Of a stretch of 64,000 nt of DNA, positions 1 to 14,100 are shown one piece after another. This stretch comes from Ilex aquifolium (Eukaryota > Streptophyta > Magnoliopsida > Aquifoliales > Aquifoliaceae), in the NCBI GenBank assembly GCA_951799425.1, contig OX637404.1, forward strand, positions 24,548,045 to 24,612,044, read 5' to 3'. Made by a program: the position numbers and the translations under genes. A model generated the notes under the pieces. The model worked only from the letters and a program-made list of their open reading frames with translations, was not told the origin of the DNA and searched no databases. Position 1 is the first letter of the stretch. The number at the start of each line of letters is the position of its first letter.

Positions 1-480
1 GGATTATGGGTCAGACGAAATTTGGACTGGGCTTGATTTGGGTTAAAAGGTTGGATCAAGGTTTTTAAACAAAAAAGGTCGAGCAGAGATAAAGAGATTG
101 GGTAGAAAGACTGAACCCTTTAAACCTGGCAGTTGGTTTTTTTTGCAAAAATTGAGTTCAAAACCTCATCGTTGCAGATCTGACTTGAAGACGGCGAAAA
201 CTCAGTGAGTCGATAACGATGTAAGGCAGCGAACTCACAGAAGAGGACGACTTCTTAGTTTTCTAGCAGCTGGGTCGACTTCTTCCTTTCTCTGTTTTTT
301 TTTTTTTAATTTATGCTGGGAGTTGGATTTAATATGACTGGACTGGGATGATGTTGGTGGCGATGAACAATGTCGCCGATGAACAGTAATGCGATGAATA
401 GTATTGCCGATGAACAGTATCGCGATGAACAGTGATGATGTGGTTTGCACGAATCGAAGTTGGGCTCGGATACCAAATTA
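1..480 (-). mobile_element. LTR retrotransposon leader and primer-binding site (internal part, cut by window edge)
   Basis: On the minus strand the sequence TGGTATCCGAGC (467-478) matches the initiator-Met-tRNA primer-binding site (TGGTATCAGAGC) with one change and sits just inside an apparent LTR. The leader that follows holds repeated ACTGTTCATCG-like units (361-437). No gag or pol is in the window. The element is inserted in ATM intron 42 in sense with the gene. Confidence 0.6.
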
Positions 481-780
481 ATGTAAATTAGAAAAAGAAA
501 GAATTAGGAGATAAGAAGTGAAGAATAAAATTAAGGGGATGAGAAGGGAACAAGGAGATCTAGCCAAACAGGCTTCAATAATATTCAATAAGTCAAGTCC
601 CTATAAAACCCTTACATGCATCCCTTTATTTAGGGAAACTAAAACCCTAAAACAAATAAATAATGACAATTAAACCCTCAAAAGTTAAAAGAAATTACTT
701 AAAAAATAAATACTAAAAATATCTAAATAACTCTCGTAACTAATCTATATCTTTCGAATTCCTACACGATCCCCATCAAT
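481..780 (-). mobile_element. Probable 5' LTR of the retrotransposon at the left edge
   Basis: On the minus strand this ends CTAATTTACATTAATT just before the primer-binding site. It includes a TATA-like TTTATAGGGACT and pyrimidine-rich text typical of plant LTR ends. The inner edge (around 482) is supported by the binding site; the outer edge is a guess. Confidence 0.45.
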
Positions 781-1060
781 AGGTTGATACCGATACGAGT
801 CGGCCTAGTTGTATCCGACTCGGCACCATCCGAGACGGTACCATTACATGATACGTATAAAACTCGAGTCTCGCACAACTCGGTGGAATCGCCCGAATTG
901 TATCCAGTTCTACGATGTCGCGATATGACCTGAATCTTTTTGTAATATTCAACATTTTCTTTTAGGTCGTATCATCCAATACTGCACAACGAAGCCGCGA
1001 CCGATTTGTCTCGAAACTTTCCGAGTCGATGGCCGATACCAAGACCTTGAATCATGACAT
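781..1060. repeat. Cytosine/guanine-rich repeat with GATACGA / TCGG motifs
   Basis: Repeated variants of CCGATACGAG, GACTCGG and GTATCC fill this stretch, unlike the AT-rich neighbours. It resembles the TATCG-rich repeat at 8640-9180 and is probably part of a transposon family that I cannot name. Confidence 0.35.
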
Positions 1061-2035
1061 GAAGTCATGTTTTGCATAAAAATTGAAGGGCAGCTTTGTC
1101 AAGATCTTACATCTGCACCATGTTCTGGCATATTTTTCCTACTTGGTTTTACATGATGGATCTCCAGATGTCAAATTTATGAAGTACTCTGCTAGAGAAT
1201 TAAAAAGATTAAACGTAGCCGCACGTGGGGAAATGGTTGGGGGAGGAAAGAACAAAAAAGGAGCAAATGAACAGCATCATGTACCAATGTCAGTAGGACT
1301 CAGTACCAATGTCAGTGCATTATCTACAGAGAGAATAAATGCAGTGGGCTGTAAAAATAAATAATCAGACACCACTCTTTTTTTTTCTTGCGTGATAGCC
1401 AGCCAAAAGTGGGATTTGATTGCTGCGTGTGCTCCAAAGTAGCTCCCAATTGTCACTATGCCTAAGACACACGGTTACCAGACAAAACCTCGCAATCTGT
1501 TTCAACAAAGTATTCTCAGGAATCATGTGTCCCAATAAAGAAAATTTTCCAGTGTGATATCTATCTTCAAAAATCACAATAAAGTATTCATAATTGCTAT
1601 AGAGCTTATTCAAGGGCACACAAGAATGTGCAGTATCCCAGAGGGGGCTTAGGGCTTGTAGAATCCTTAAGGGTCTCCAGCTATATACAGCCTTGCAAGC
1701 TTGGTCAATGCTTCTGCTTCTGTTTGCTTGATTGCCAATTGTTCTAATATCCCTTGGTGGTGTTTGTGCATCTGGTACAATCTTACACATACACAAAATT
1801 TCGTAGATTTCTCCAAAGGATAAAATGACCAGTTTAGCTTATAATATACACTAAACCCTTTCCAGTTGTGGGACAAAATTAATTAGCAAATGCAAGTAAC
1901 CATAATATTGTTTAACAGTGAAGAAGCTAAATGCCACAAAAGCATATAACCAGGTCATAAAGATATACCAAAAAAAGTTTAAAACTGGCATCTATAGAAA
2001 CCAAACCGCATAAACTTGAAACTTGATATTGTTAC
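1061..2035. other. Intron 42 remainder, no recognisable feature
   Basis: Contains open frames of up to 143 codons on the minus strand (1365-1796) and a 93-codon one on the plus strand (1083-1364). Neither resembles ATM or any family I know. The stretch around 1680-1760 looks weakly coding (LAIKQTEAEALTKLARLY) and may be decayed transposon sequence. Confidence 0.3.
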
Positions 2036-2105
2036 CATTAAACTTTCTCTCTAGATCCGCCAGAGAGTTTTGTACTAGCTCAACATTAATCCCCTTGGAA
2101 TGAAC
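2036..2105 (-). CDS. ATM: ATM exon 42 (codons 1715-1737), last exon found in the window
   Basis: 70-nt exon. Acceptor TGTAG|GTTCAT; reads VHSKGINVELVQNSLADLER then KFN. Donor AATG|GTAACA leaves one base. The following exon (expected to hold the FERWICQLV-like block) was looked for in 1-2035 on the minus strand and not found, so intron 42 reaches past the left edge. Confidence 0.88.
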
Positions 2106-5100
2106 CTACAACATGGAGAAACATTATAACAATCATCAGTATTAAAACAACCACCCGCCGGATATCCATAATAGTGTAACATTTAAGAATAGCGACACTA
2201 TTACATTTTGAAGGGGACATGTTAGGATTCCCATAAGATAGCCAAATTATGGCTATGAGCTTGAGTGGCTTCTCCGCCACCTTAGAATAAATAAAGAAAC
2301 ACAAACACAAGCATTGGGTGCCGACATGACTTAACGCTACGGCAATATGAAAAATCCACGAAATTGGGCACAAATACAGAAAAATACATATTTCTCTTTG
2401 TTGAAGTATAAATACTTAAGTTATATCATGTCTAACAGCTTAAACTTTTAAAGTAGATGATTGTTTAACATGGTATCAGAACAACAGGTCATGTATTCGA
2501 ATCTCGCCGCCACCCTAATTATTAAAAAGATTTTCACGTGCTAGACCCAAAATCTAGCCTGGATTTGAGGGCGCATGTTGAAGTATAAATACTTAAATTA
2601 CACCCTCTCCAACAGTTTAAGCTTTTGAAGTAGACGGTTGTTTAGCACTCTTGTTGCTTTATCTTTTACAATAATATTATTCTTCCCCTAAAAGTATGAA
2701 GAGTTCACCACAAAGCTTAACCAGTGCAGCCATATGGATGATGTAAAAAATTCAAACTCTATGAGATGTGTTTACTATATTTTCCCGTAAAGTCATACCA
2801 GCTCTATCAAAAGTAGACGTTCTACAGAGGTCTTGTTGGGAAGTATCAAGTATCTGAGAAATGACCATGAAGACTCCAAACTTATACAATTTATCCAACC
2901 CAAACATAGCTCCACCACATGTTTTTGTGCTGCTTAGGTGAAAGAAGCAGGTTTCAAGTCCCGGAAACAGGTGTATTAGAATGCCGAATCGCCCCCCCCC
3001 CCCCCAACACACACAAAAATGAAAAAAATGAAAAAAAAAAGAAAGGAAAAAATAATAGAGTAAAAGTTTGAGTAAAAAACATATAGATAAAAAGAGAGCA
3101 GAAAAAAGAAAAATGATCCAGCAGGCTGGAGACAGAATCTGGGGTTCCACATGCAATGTTACAGAAGTGTAACTCCACATGGGTCTATATATTTCCGTCA
3201 TGATCCATGTACCAACAGCAGCAGGATTTTTGTGTATGCAATAAGCATGGTTAACAAGAGGCTTGTTACTATTTTCTATCAATATGTTCTCACCATTATC
3301 ATTGCAAGCCAATTGTTACAAAATGGAGCTATTTTTCTTATAGCCAATTAAAGACTCTAGGACCTGTGACGTAATTCATCACTTCAAAACATGATGAGAT
3401 TGAATAACTATAATGGAAAATGAAATGCTCTACCTCGATAAGAGACCTCTCATAAGAATTGAACGACGGTAAAGCTCTTTGACCCCTTTCAGTTGAAAGT
3501 ATCCCCTGGTTCATGAAAGGATATGTAATAGTCATAAGTTTCTGAAAGCTATCAATGTTCAAGCTCTCAAAGCTCGATACAACGATGAGTATCATAAGTT
3601 AACCTGAGCAAGCACCATGAAAATCAAAATCCCCAGTTTTAGCTCAAAAGTTACGTAAATCAAATCCTTCTAAAAAGGCATGCACAACAATAAAGGAAAA
3701 TCTGAGAATGGACTAAATATTTCTCTTCATCCAAATTTGACAGCATTCGTTGTGGTTGTTGCTCAATGCAAATGCTAAACCTTGGGTTAACAAGTACAAA
3801 AAGGCATATAACTACAGTCTACAGCCACCCAGGCCATTAACACAAGAATTCAGGTCTGCACCTGGTTTTTGCCTCCAAGCAAGCCACAAATGCTTAATCT
3901 ACATGGGGCAATGCCCTTCATATGTGACAGCATTCATCATCCGAAATAAAGTAGCCCACTACCAACTACAGGCCACTACCCAGTGTAGTTCTGCTCACAC
4001 AAAGTGCTACGAGGGAGAGACGAGATACAGGGCTAACCTTTCCCACATTAACATAAAGTGGCTGCTCTCTCGGATGCAAACTCACCTTCTCACGCTTGGT
4101 AGCCTAAACATTTTACCATTGAACCAAGCAATAGCCACTAATACTTCCAAGTATATCTACCCAAATTATAAGCTTCAGAGCAGCAATACCAGATACAAAT
4201 CCCTCTTCTCTTATGGTCTATCATTTTGGTACACCAAACAGGCCACTTTGACAAGTTTCAAAGACCCAGGATGAAGAACAAGAAGAAGAGTGAATACACT
4301 GAAGGAGTGTAGTGTCCTCCAAGTGACACAGCCATGTTAATTGGTAACAAACACAAATGAATGTCTAAGGCATAGACTGTAGCTACTACACCATCCCTAG
4401 AGCCTAATTATTGACCTTCCACCAGGCAACCCGGCTTCTACCTCAAGAGACAATTACTGAAAAGAAAAACAGTAATTCCATGTGAAATATGTTTGCAGGA
4501 TATTCATAGGGATTTGATTATTCTGCATGAAAGAACAATCAACTTAATCATACATAAATAAGAAAAAAATTGGGTCCACCTATACTGAGAGTAGTTATTA
4601 CCTTACAATTAGATCCATCAGTCAAATTGTCATAAGAAGGGTTTCCTTCAATAGAGTAAATATTCTCACAAAAAAAATCAAAATTTTGAGTATTAATATG
4701 AACCTTATCCCTTCAGTAGTACTGTTGGTTAGTCTTTCTATATGTTTTCATGCATCCCAATATTAAGTCATTCCTGCTAACTTTACAAAATGTTCCAGTG
4801 TATTAGCTGACCAGAAGTCACCCCCACAGAAAAATTTGAACCACCACCTTGATAAACCTTGCAATTTTGAACTAAGAGATCATAGATATAAGCAGATGAT
4901 AACAACAGATTAAGAAATGTAGCAGAATCACAAATAACATGACCATAGAAACAAGCTGCTAAGAAAAAACTCTTATTGTTTAACATAGTTACAAAAAGTC
5001 GAAGGTGAATTCTAACAATAAACACGATCAAAAAACAAATACCAAGCACAGTTCCTCTTATAACATTAGGCACACACAGATATGACCAAATCAATGCACA

Positions 5101-8100
5101 TTCTTTTATTTATTTATTTATTTATTTATTTATTTTCTTGTCTGGGTGGGGTGGGGTAGGGCAAAGTAAATCAATGCACATGTATCAAACTCATGAATAG
5201 CAATAGGGTTAGTTTCTTTTACCACATTAAGAAACATAAGCAGATCCAAGTGGATTTCTATAGACTCACTCGTAAAGCTTGTGAGGTTATATCAATTATT
5301 TTAACTGAATCATCCATCAAATACTTCTTCAAAAGCCTAATAAGTGCATTTAAAAGTTCATCAGAAATGCCCGTATCCATGACAAAACCGCTTTCAGTAG
5401 CACTGTCAGAAATAGGCAGTCGGCAAATTTGTATATGCCAAGAATCCCCAGGAAGATGGAAAACAACACGATGCGGGTCACCAATACCAAGCTGCAGTCA
5501 CAATTAACAGAAGAAGGTAATTTCTGAATCAAACCCCAATAAGGTGAAACAATCCATCAAGTTAATTTTTAAGTGAAACAAAACTAAGACTAATACCCTA
5601 GAAACAAAATCTGAAACCAATGTTCCAAAACTGTGTGTGTCATCCAAACTGCACATGTGAACTAGAGTCCAGACAGCATGTACAATTTCATGGTCGGAAT
5701 GCCAATATGCTTTTTTGCAAATATCTTCTCCATCCAGGTCTCTCTGATTAGTTTCCCCCATGAACAACTTCTTGTGCAATGCTTTCAGACTGCATGAACA
5801 AATCCAACGATGAGGACATTGCAGCAGGTTATAGTAAGTAATAATTCACGTAATTTGATACAGTTTTTCTTAACTGTGGCAAACTCTTTTTCATTTGGAC
5901 CACACTCTATTATCCTACTATTACACTGAAAACCCTCAATTTTTTGAATTATCCCAACCCTTTTGTGGCCCTTTGCAACCACTGAACATCTTCTTTAAAA
6001 GTTGATAGTATACTACCAATTTACAAATTTAGTGACTACTTCACTCCTGAACAATCAAGAAAAGTTTATGAAAGAAAAAAACAGATAATGAGAAAGATGA
6101 AAAATAGTAGGAAGAGAAGCTTATATTGGTAATATCATAAACAAATAACAATATTCAATGATAAAGGTAAGCTCAAGATTTAATTGTTAATTTTTTTACA
6201 GTAAAAAAATTAACAAAAATGGACTGCATCTGCATGTTAAATAAGGGAAAGGCAAGCACCTCCACACAAGTAATCTCGGCGGAAGGTAGCAAGATCTTTG
6301 CACAAACTGTAGAATAGCATATTGTATGTGTTAGTACCATACAACCTAACAGCATGAAACAAAAAGAAAACAAGGGAAACATACTGTAGGTATGATCAGA
6401 ACAATGAAATCAAAAACCAATGGACTAATTCGTCTAAGTTTCGAAAGCCTACCTTCAACAAGTGATCTCTGGGTGAGTAATCTTCGCATAAGTCCTGCTG
6501 GAACTTCCGTATTCTATCAAATACATCTAATTCAGGGAATGGTTCCAGCTCCTGACAAAAGTTATTTGCATAAATGAGTAGCGATAACTCCATATCAAGT
6601 GCAGGAACATTAAAATCTAATCAGAAAACTTGAAACCATATATATCAAGATCTTATATGGATGAAAAGATTTCTAAAAACCCAAAACATCTACACATCTC
6701 ATCGTAAGAAGATTATGCTACAGTCAGAGACAGAATTATACTTTGAGATAACCATGTAGAGACGGATCAGAATCCACAGTAAGCTGATGAAGCAGTGACA
6801 GGACTTCAGACAAATTGGTGATGGAATTTTCACCAATACAATCAGAGGGAGTGCAACATTCAACCAACTTAGATACCAAAAACTGCAGCCCAATATTGGC
6901 AAACATTTTAGAACATAACATTAAGACAAATAATGAAAAATAACCATAAATAACAAAAGGTGATTACCTGAATAAGTTCACCTAGAACACAAGTAGTCTC
7001 TTTTGATGGGTTACTTCTAAAAGTTTTGAGCAATGTCGATAAAATAGAACAACTTTGATCTCTTAAAGTAGGACAGCTGATGAATTGGCCCACCAAGTTG
7101 AAAATGTAACTGCCAAAAAAAAAGATTAGATCACGAATTGCATAGCTATGTACACAACCTTCCTTCCAATTTCATAGTGACACCCACGCCCCAAGAAACT
7201 CAGTGTTTCTTCCTTTCCTCGACAAAAAAGACAGCTCAGTGCATGAAGATTCCGCCACTGCAAGGCCTAAGGAGGGTTAAGGAGGGTCATATGTATGAAA
7301 CATTACCCCTGGATGCATGCAAAGAGCCTATTTCCATGATTCGAACTGGTGATGTGCAGGTCAAAATGGAACAACTTTACTGCTCCACCGGGGAGCGTCC
7401 TCAGAGTTCAAAGTTTTTGCTTAGTGGTTAAAAGCCTTAACACACCTAAACAACAAAATCTTGCTGAAGAGAACTGAAAAGACCAAGGAAACACAGGGAC
7501 TATGCAATTTTGTGACCAGAAAGTTAAGGTTAACAGGATTCAATGGAGAGATGGTCCAGCGTATCTTTCAATGATGACAGCCAATTTAATAAGCGAGGAA
7601 GGTTCAACAGCTCCCCCCCCCCTTTTCTTTCCCCTTCAAAAAAATACCAAACAAAAAAGAGAAAAAAATGACAGGAAAATCTTGTAGAAAATGAAACCAC
7701 AAAACAATCTCATGGAAAAAATAAACTTTCAATAGGGAACAGCCATTTTTACTGTCTGCCCTACTCGCAGAGACTGAAAAGTAGCATAAGACGATACACA
7801 ATTCCGACATCGTCCAAAATAATTTGAATTTTCACAAACTACAGAGCCTGAATTCTATGGCTTGAATCATATAATAGAGCCAAGAGAGCCTGCCAACCTT
7901 GAGCAAATGTAAAGAAACCTAACCCTATTGGGTCCAGTCCAGACACTTCCAGTAAACACAATGCCCACACATCCTACATTACCCTTACTTTCATGTTTGA
8001 CAAAAGAAAAACAACATAAGGTTTCTGATTCAACACCACAATCCAATAAACTCTTCTAATTGCATTATAAGGGGGGAAAATAAAATATGCAAAAGTACAA

Positions 8101-11100
8101 GAAATATTGCTGTAGAGAACCTAGAGGTTATCATTAACAATGTACTTTCAAACAATTCCCACCAATTCTTTCAATATTGCAGAAAACGGTAGGATGATGC
8201 TGTGACGAAAATAAAAAACTCAAAAGTTCCATATTCTAAGTAGCATTTACATTACAGACAACATTGCAAAACTCCAAATCGACCTCCTTTCTTTTGCAAG
8301 GTGGACAAATACTTCCTAACATCAATTGTCATATAACTACAGAAACAACACACAGCCCCCTTCTTTCTCTCAAGGACAACAAAATATTATTTAGTTATCA
8401 GGCCGACTCAAAAGTCAAAAAAGTTCAACCTTTCTCTTAAAGGATTGGCCAACCTTCCACAAGGCATGACTAGGCACGTGTATATCCACATCTGAGAGGC
8501 CCTTTCCAGGGGGATTATAGGGCACAAGCATACATTTGGGAGCAAACCTACTTCTACTCAACAAGATGGAATGAGAACCAACACCAATACTCCCCTCTTT
8601 CTTTGAAAATGGTTTACCAAAGTTGTCAAAACATGTATCCGTTTTAAAAAACAGTGTATCGCGTATCGTGTATCGTCAGATACATGCAGTTTTATAAATG
8701 ATTTTAAAAAATACATATACTTGTGACAAAATGCCATAATAACATTTCATTGCACTACAAATTTCTCGCATAAAACAATTTATATAGACCGGAAGGACCA
8801 AAATAAAAAATTAACAATCTAAGTCTTGAAGTTTCTAACATAATTCATTAATATCAAAATTTAGAGACTTCTAGTTCTAACATCTAAACTAGTCAAACGA
8901 TAACACTTTTAACAATCAAACTATTTGCTCGCGCGATGGAACGAATAAAAAAGAAGACTTTAAATAAAAATGTGTCGTTTTTTAGTTAAAATTCAATGAT
9001 TTTTTGTTTAATATGTTTCGCCTCGTATCGAACAACTTGTACATATCGTCTTATATCGAGAGTATAGTACAATGTATTACATGATACGATGCAAACCGAT
9101 ACATTTAAGCGATACGTATCGTTTTCTTCATGTATCGAAACGTATCGTATTGCATATCATACGATACTACCAACTATGAGTATAAACACCAATTTATCAT
9201 CTCAAGAGATCTTAAAACTTGAGAATAAAAGAAGAATGCAAAGCACAACACAAGGCACATGGAGCAATTGATTATAGTTTTCACGGTGCACATCTGACAA
9301 TAGCCATGACAACAGAATATTGAAAGATCCATAACGATGCTTTCCCCAAGATTAAAACAAATTGGAAAGCCAAAAATGCTAGAACTCACTTTGAAGTGCT
9401 AGAAACTGCAGCTCTATGCCCAAGAACATTAACTAGCACCTCAACTCCGGCCAACCTGTTACGTTTGTGTCGAAAATGAACTGCTGCTGTAATTTTGTAA
9501 TGCATTTCAACTATAAACTGCATAATCATGATAATGGATTATTTCAGAACATGCATAGTATATCATAGAAGCTGCGTAAGATGATGGGGGCAATGATAAA
9601 GATTAAAAATAAGAACATAAATAAACATAAGATACTGCAATATCACCATGAATACTCTATCCAGGCGGAAAATGTTAATCTTGTCAAGAATGCCAGAGAT
9701 TCTAGTATGATCCTCCCTACAACAATGAACAAAGGACACTTAGACATTATAACTTCATGAATAACACATAAATTGGAGAGCCCAGAGAAGGTATTGCACA
9801 TCTCCAAGAATCCATCAACAACTGTTTGAATAGCATTCTCAACCGCATCCTTGCAAAAGAATGGAAGTGCTGGGTCTGAAGCACAAGAAGCAAGAGAACA
9901 GATATGGTTGACAATAGAAACCTACAAACAAAATGAAAGCAGAAGTGCAAAATAAATAAAAGAAAGAACTGCCTCAACAAACCAACTTGATTGAGATAAA
10001 CACAACATATGCTTAGACATCAAATTTCTCTAAAACAACAATTCAAATGATAAACATAGAAGCCAAATTTGCCAAATTGGCAATACTGCCACAAGTTTAC
10101 AGCATTTGCCAAATTGGGCAAACATGGACAATTGCATACTTCTCATTTTCAAGGAAACCCAAGCAAATTCAAAATTTTCAGTCAAAATTTTCCTATGTTA
10201 AAGGAAGCATTTTTTTCTCCAAAATGTGACACCGAATTCTTACATGACAATTCCTTAAAACTGTGAGAAAAATGAAAAACCATTGATAATGTCGACGACA
10301 ATAACAAAGAGACACAATAGAGAACATACAAGCATTGTCTTATCCATGAACCATGATGTGACTCACTGTTACAAGAAAGGAGAAAAACAAAAGGTAAATA
10401 CCCAGATTCAGCACTCCTCACCAAGCCTGGGTTTTCTTGCTAAGCCCAAATCATAGTGATTTTAAAGGAACAAATAAAGAAATCACACATTTTACGAGTA
10501 ACAAAATGAAAAGGGCATAAAATTTAAAAAATTTGCCTTCCCATATCTTCTAGTTTCCAATAACTGCGGGAGCATGTCTTGTTGAATGGAAATGTGTACC
10601 ATCCTCGCTCATATGTTCTCTTTTCCTTCTTACTCTTTTTCATTAAATGAATAATGATGTTATTGGTAAATGTAGGCCTGATTGCATCACATGCTCTCTT
10701 CCTTAACAGAGGAAGGAGAATCCAGGGGAAACCTTAAAATGTTTGATGACATAAAATTAATCGTCCAAGCCAATATATATATGTGACTCTGAGAGCATCC
10801 CTTAAGGTATTTATTAATCTAACGAACTCCAACAATTATCAGTATATGTAAACCCCAAAACAGAAATTGTTACACAAATATCTAATCTGGTATCTTTTTT
10901 ATATATGTTTATGTTGCCAATAGGAAATTCGCAGGAAATTTGCGTGTTTCCTTTTTTCATTGAATAGAAAATATAAATTTTGTTGTGCTGTCCCGAATAG
11001 AACGGCAATAAAGGAGAAGCCAGATATGATATATAGATAGCTATATATTCACGTGTTTAATAAATAAAGGAAAAAAATGTACGGGCAAAATGGAAGCTGA

Positions 11101-14100
11101 AGCACCGTAGTCTATGTAAAGAAGCAATCAAGATGGTGTTTGGAAAGGGAGAAGAAGAACAAATAAAGAGAAGAAAAAACAGAAACACAATGAAAACAAG
11201 TAGGTAAGGTGAAGGACTTACAGAGAATGCAATCGAATTGAGAAAAATAGAAAGTAGGAATTTGAAAAATGTGGTGTCCCCATAAATTCCAGTGAATCTG
11301 TAGCAACCCCATTAGCAAACAGAATGTCCGAGTTGGCCAACCAAGGAATTCAAAATATTTTTGTAACCCAAATTTTCAAGAAGCAAATGAAAGGCTTCAT
11401 TACATTATTTTAACCTAGATGAAATTAACCCAATAATGAGATTACAGTTCAAACAACTTGAATGAATTCCTCCTCTGGAAGGATTAACTCCAGTTTCTTA
11501 TATCTTCGAATAACAGAGAGCGGGAGACATCTTCAAATTAGGGGTCTATGAAAGGAAGACAGTAAAAAAGAAAATAAAACCCTTCAAGTCGCATGATTCC
11601 CCCAGCGACAAATCCACTGGGATTCCTCCGAACAACTGTCAATCAAATTCAAATGAGCCTCAACTAGAAGTGCAAAAATACAAACGAGCCCAACCATAGA
11701 AGTGAGGAAATGTTCCTTTTGATCTTTAAAAGCATAAGTTTTTTTCCTTGCACAAAAGTAACAGTACCATGTGGCATAACAGCCCGTCAGAATGAGGGAT
11801 CCAAAAAACCCATTACATAGCATATAATGGCCATTATACTGCATGGTTTGATAACTCTCGTCCCTAGCGTCTTCAAAGGGAGACCATGAGTTACAGCTCC
11901 CGGGATATCACTAGTTAAGCCTTACCTTTAGTTGTTAAAGGCACATTAGTGGCCAAAAAGCCAGGGATGAATCTTAAAGGGCACAAGGGCCCGATAACAA
12001 TAACAGGCGAGAATGGCCTATCAAGGCCCAAAACTTTGCTGGGTTCAAACACAAAAATCCTCCCATTTCTCAATCTGACCTTAGGTCTACTCCATTCTAC
12101 TTCCACCTCAAATCTTGAAGGTTTTTAAAATCATGGTAAGAACTGACCAGCTCCACAATTGAATTGAAGGGTTCTAGGAAACAATCACTGATGTACGGAT
12201 AGCAAAATAATCAACAAAATAAAACCCTAAACTCAAGGGAACTGCATATATCCAAAAAGAGAACATGCAATTATTCCCTGAAGCTCCGTAAAAGTTCAAT
12301 AAACCCTCCACAAGACCAGAGCCTTCCAAGAGTATAAGAAAAAACCTAGTCAAATCTAACATCAAGGCCTCCTTAGTCCTTAGCCTACCTTCCTAACACC
12401 CTCATCCAACGACACAAAAGATCCACAACTGTTCCAGCATCACCAAAAGAAATTCCAGATAAGGACAAAATAAGTACCCACATCACAGTGCAAAAGCAAA
12501 GGATTAGTGGTTTCCACCACTCCTGCAGATATACACCACCAGTAGGAATCCGTTTCACCCCTACACCTGTTATTACCAAGAGTAAATTCCCTTCAATGTT
12601 GCTGTCCACACAAAGAAGCCCACATTGGAAGGCGCGTCACATTTCCAAATGGCCTTCCACTAGAAAGAGGAGTCAAAACTAACCCCCATCAAAGCTCTAT
12701 TAATGTTCCTAAGTTCAAACCTGTCAATGGACCCTCGGTTCAAATTTGCTGATGGGTCTCCCTGGCTGGACTTGATCTCCATCTAGAAAATCCATCGACC
12801 TCCTTCAACTCCCAGTGATAAACCCAAATTCCACATATTAATCTAAGGAAAAAAAATTGTAAGGCTGGCCATATCAAAATGTGTGGCTCTTTTTGGGAAA
12901 AAAAAATCCTCTTCCACCATCGACAGAAACTATTAGAGCTTATCCGCCATCGGCAAAATAACACCTCTCAAACTAATAAACCTGTAAGGACTGCACTCAT
13001 TGTCAATTGGATTTGAATTGGATGTTCTAACAAGGACAATAATCTGATCGTGTGATAAGGGCTGTTAATTGAGCAAAACTCCTTGAACCAACTGGGTTGT
13101 GATTGGCCGAACTCAGATTCATGTGCAAGCTCAACTCGGCAATCTTAATTTCTCAACAAAAAAATTTCTATAAATAAAACCCCTGAACTTAATAACCAAT
13201 CCTAGAATAATTGATTTCTCAAACAAAAATATCCTCCAAAATCTGTATAATCGATTATAAAATCAAACCCTAGAAGTTTAAATTTCCCAAGAACTATTTA
13301 TGAATAAGTTTGAGCTATTCATCTTTTGTATATGGCCTGCTTGGCAATGAAATTAGAATTGCATTGATAGACAGGAACCCATTTGAGTGGTACCACACCT
13401 AGTTTGGGTTCGGCTCGTTTATATAAAAGATCTTACAAATCTTATCAGATTGGGTTCATTTTGCAATTTAAACTAGGAAAAACAGGGCTAAGCCCAAAAT
13501 GAGCACGAGCTGCTCACATCGTGCTCTAATTGTTCCTAACAAAAAAGGATGAATTCCAAAAAACCAGAGTAAGTGGAGATAAAACCGAATAAGTACAACA
13601 GCTCATTTCCTCATAAATCTAAGTAAGTGCTTTCCAAATTAAACGAGAACAAACCGTATGGTTCCTTATGAGTTTGTCTCTTTCATTCTCAGACATCTCA
13701 GCAATACTCAGAATTGAACTCTGCAGTACAGTTGCTCCCTTTTCCCACCCAGATTTCTTACTGCAATGCAATGTTATACACACCGCAAAGATCGGCACAA
13801 AGTGATTTTTAACCAAAACTGCGGAAGGTTGACAAGCAACCTGAAAACAAATAAGTTTGTCAGCAGTAAAATAATGCAAATGTTTATTAGTTGAGAAAAA
13901 TGAAACTTGAAAGCTGCAAAGTAAACCAACATGAAAACAATCAACTCAAAATCATATTCTTACGTTGAATAAGCCAAGTATGAAGACAATTTAAGCAGTC
14001 ACTCGCATATCAATGTTATCTTCAACAACTTTATGCTCATGGTTGCTCATAGAAAACATGGAAATGCAAAGAAACTAAATTTTGATTATAGATCATTTAG

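Noticed and set aside
1365..1796. 143-codon minus-strand frame as possible further ATM exons
   Set aside because: No match to the ATM block expected after exon 42 (FERWICQLV-like), and no acceptor/donor pair gives the needed phase.
2471..2520. tRNA gene suggested by TGGTATCAGA and TTCGAATCTCGCC
   Set aside because: The first is a retroelement primer-binding site and no cloverleaf can be formed around the second.
3750..4274. 174-codon open frame on the plus strand
   Set aside because: It overlies a minus-strand SINE and ATM intron; composition and low-complexity order do not resemble a protein family.
12385..12964. Minus-strand frames in ATM intron 31 as exons or a gene
   Set aside because: Exons 31 and 32 join in phase without them and the frames hold no recognised domain; most likely decayed transposon sequence.
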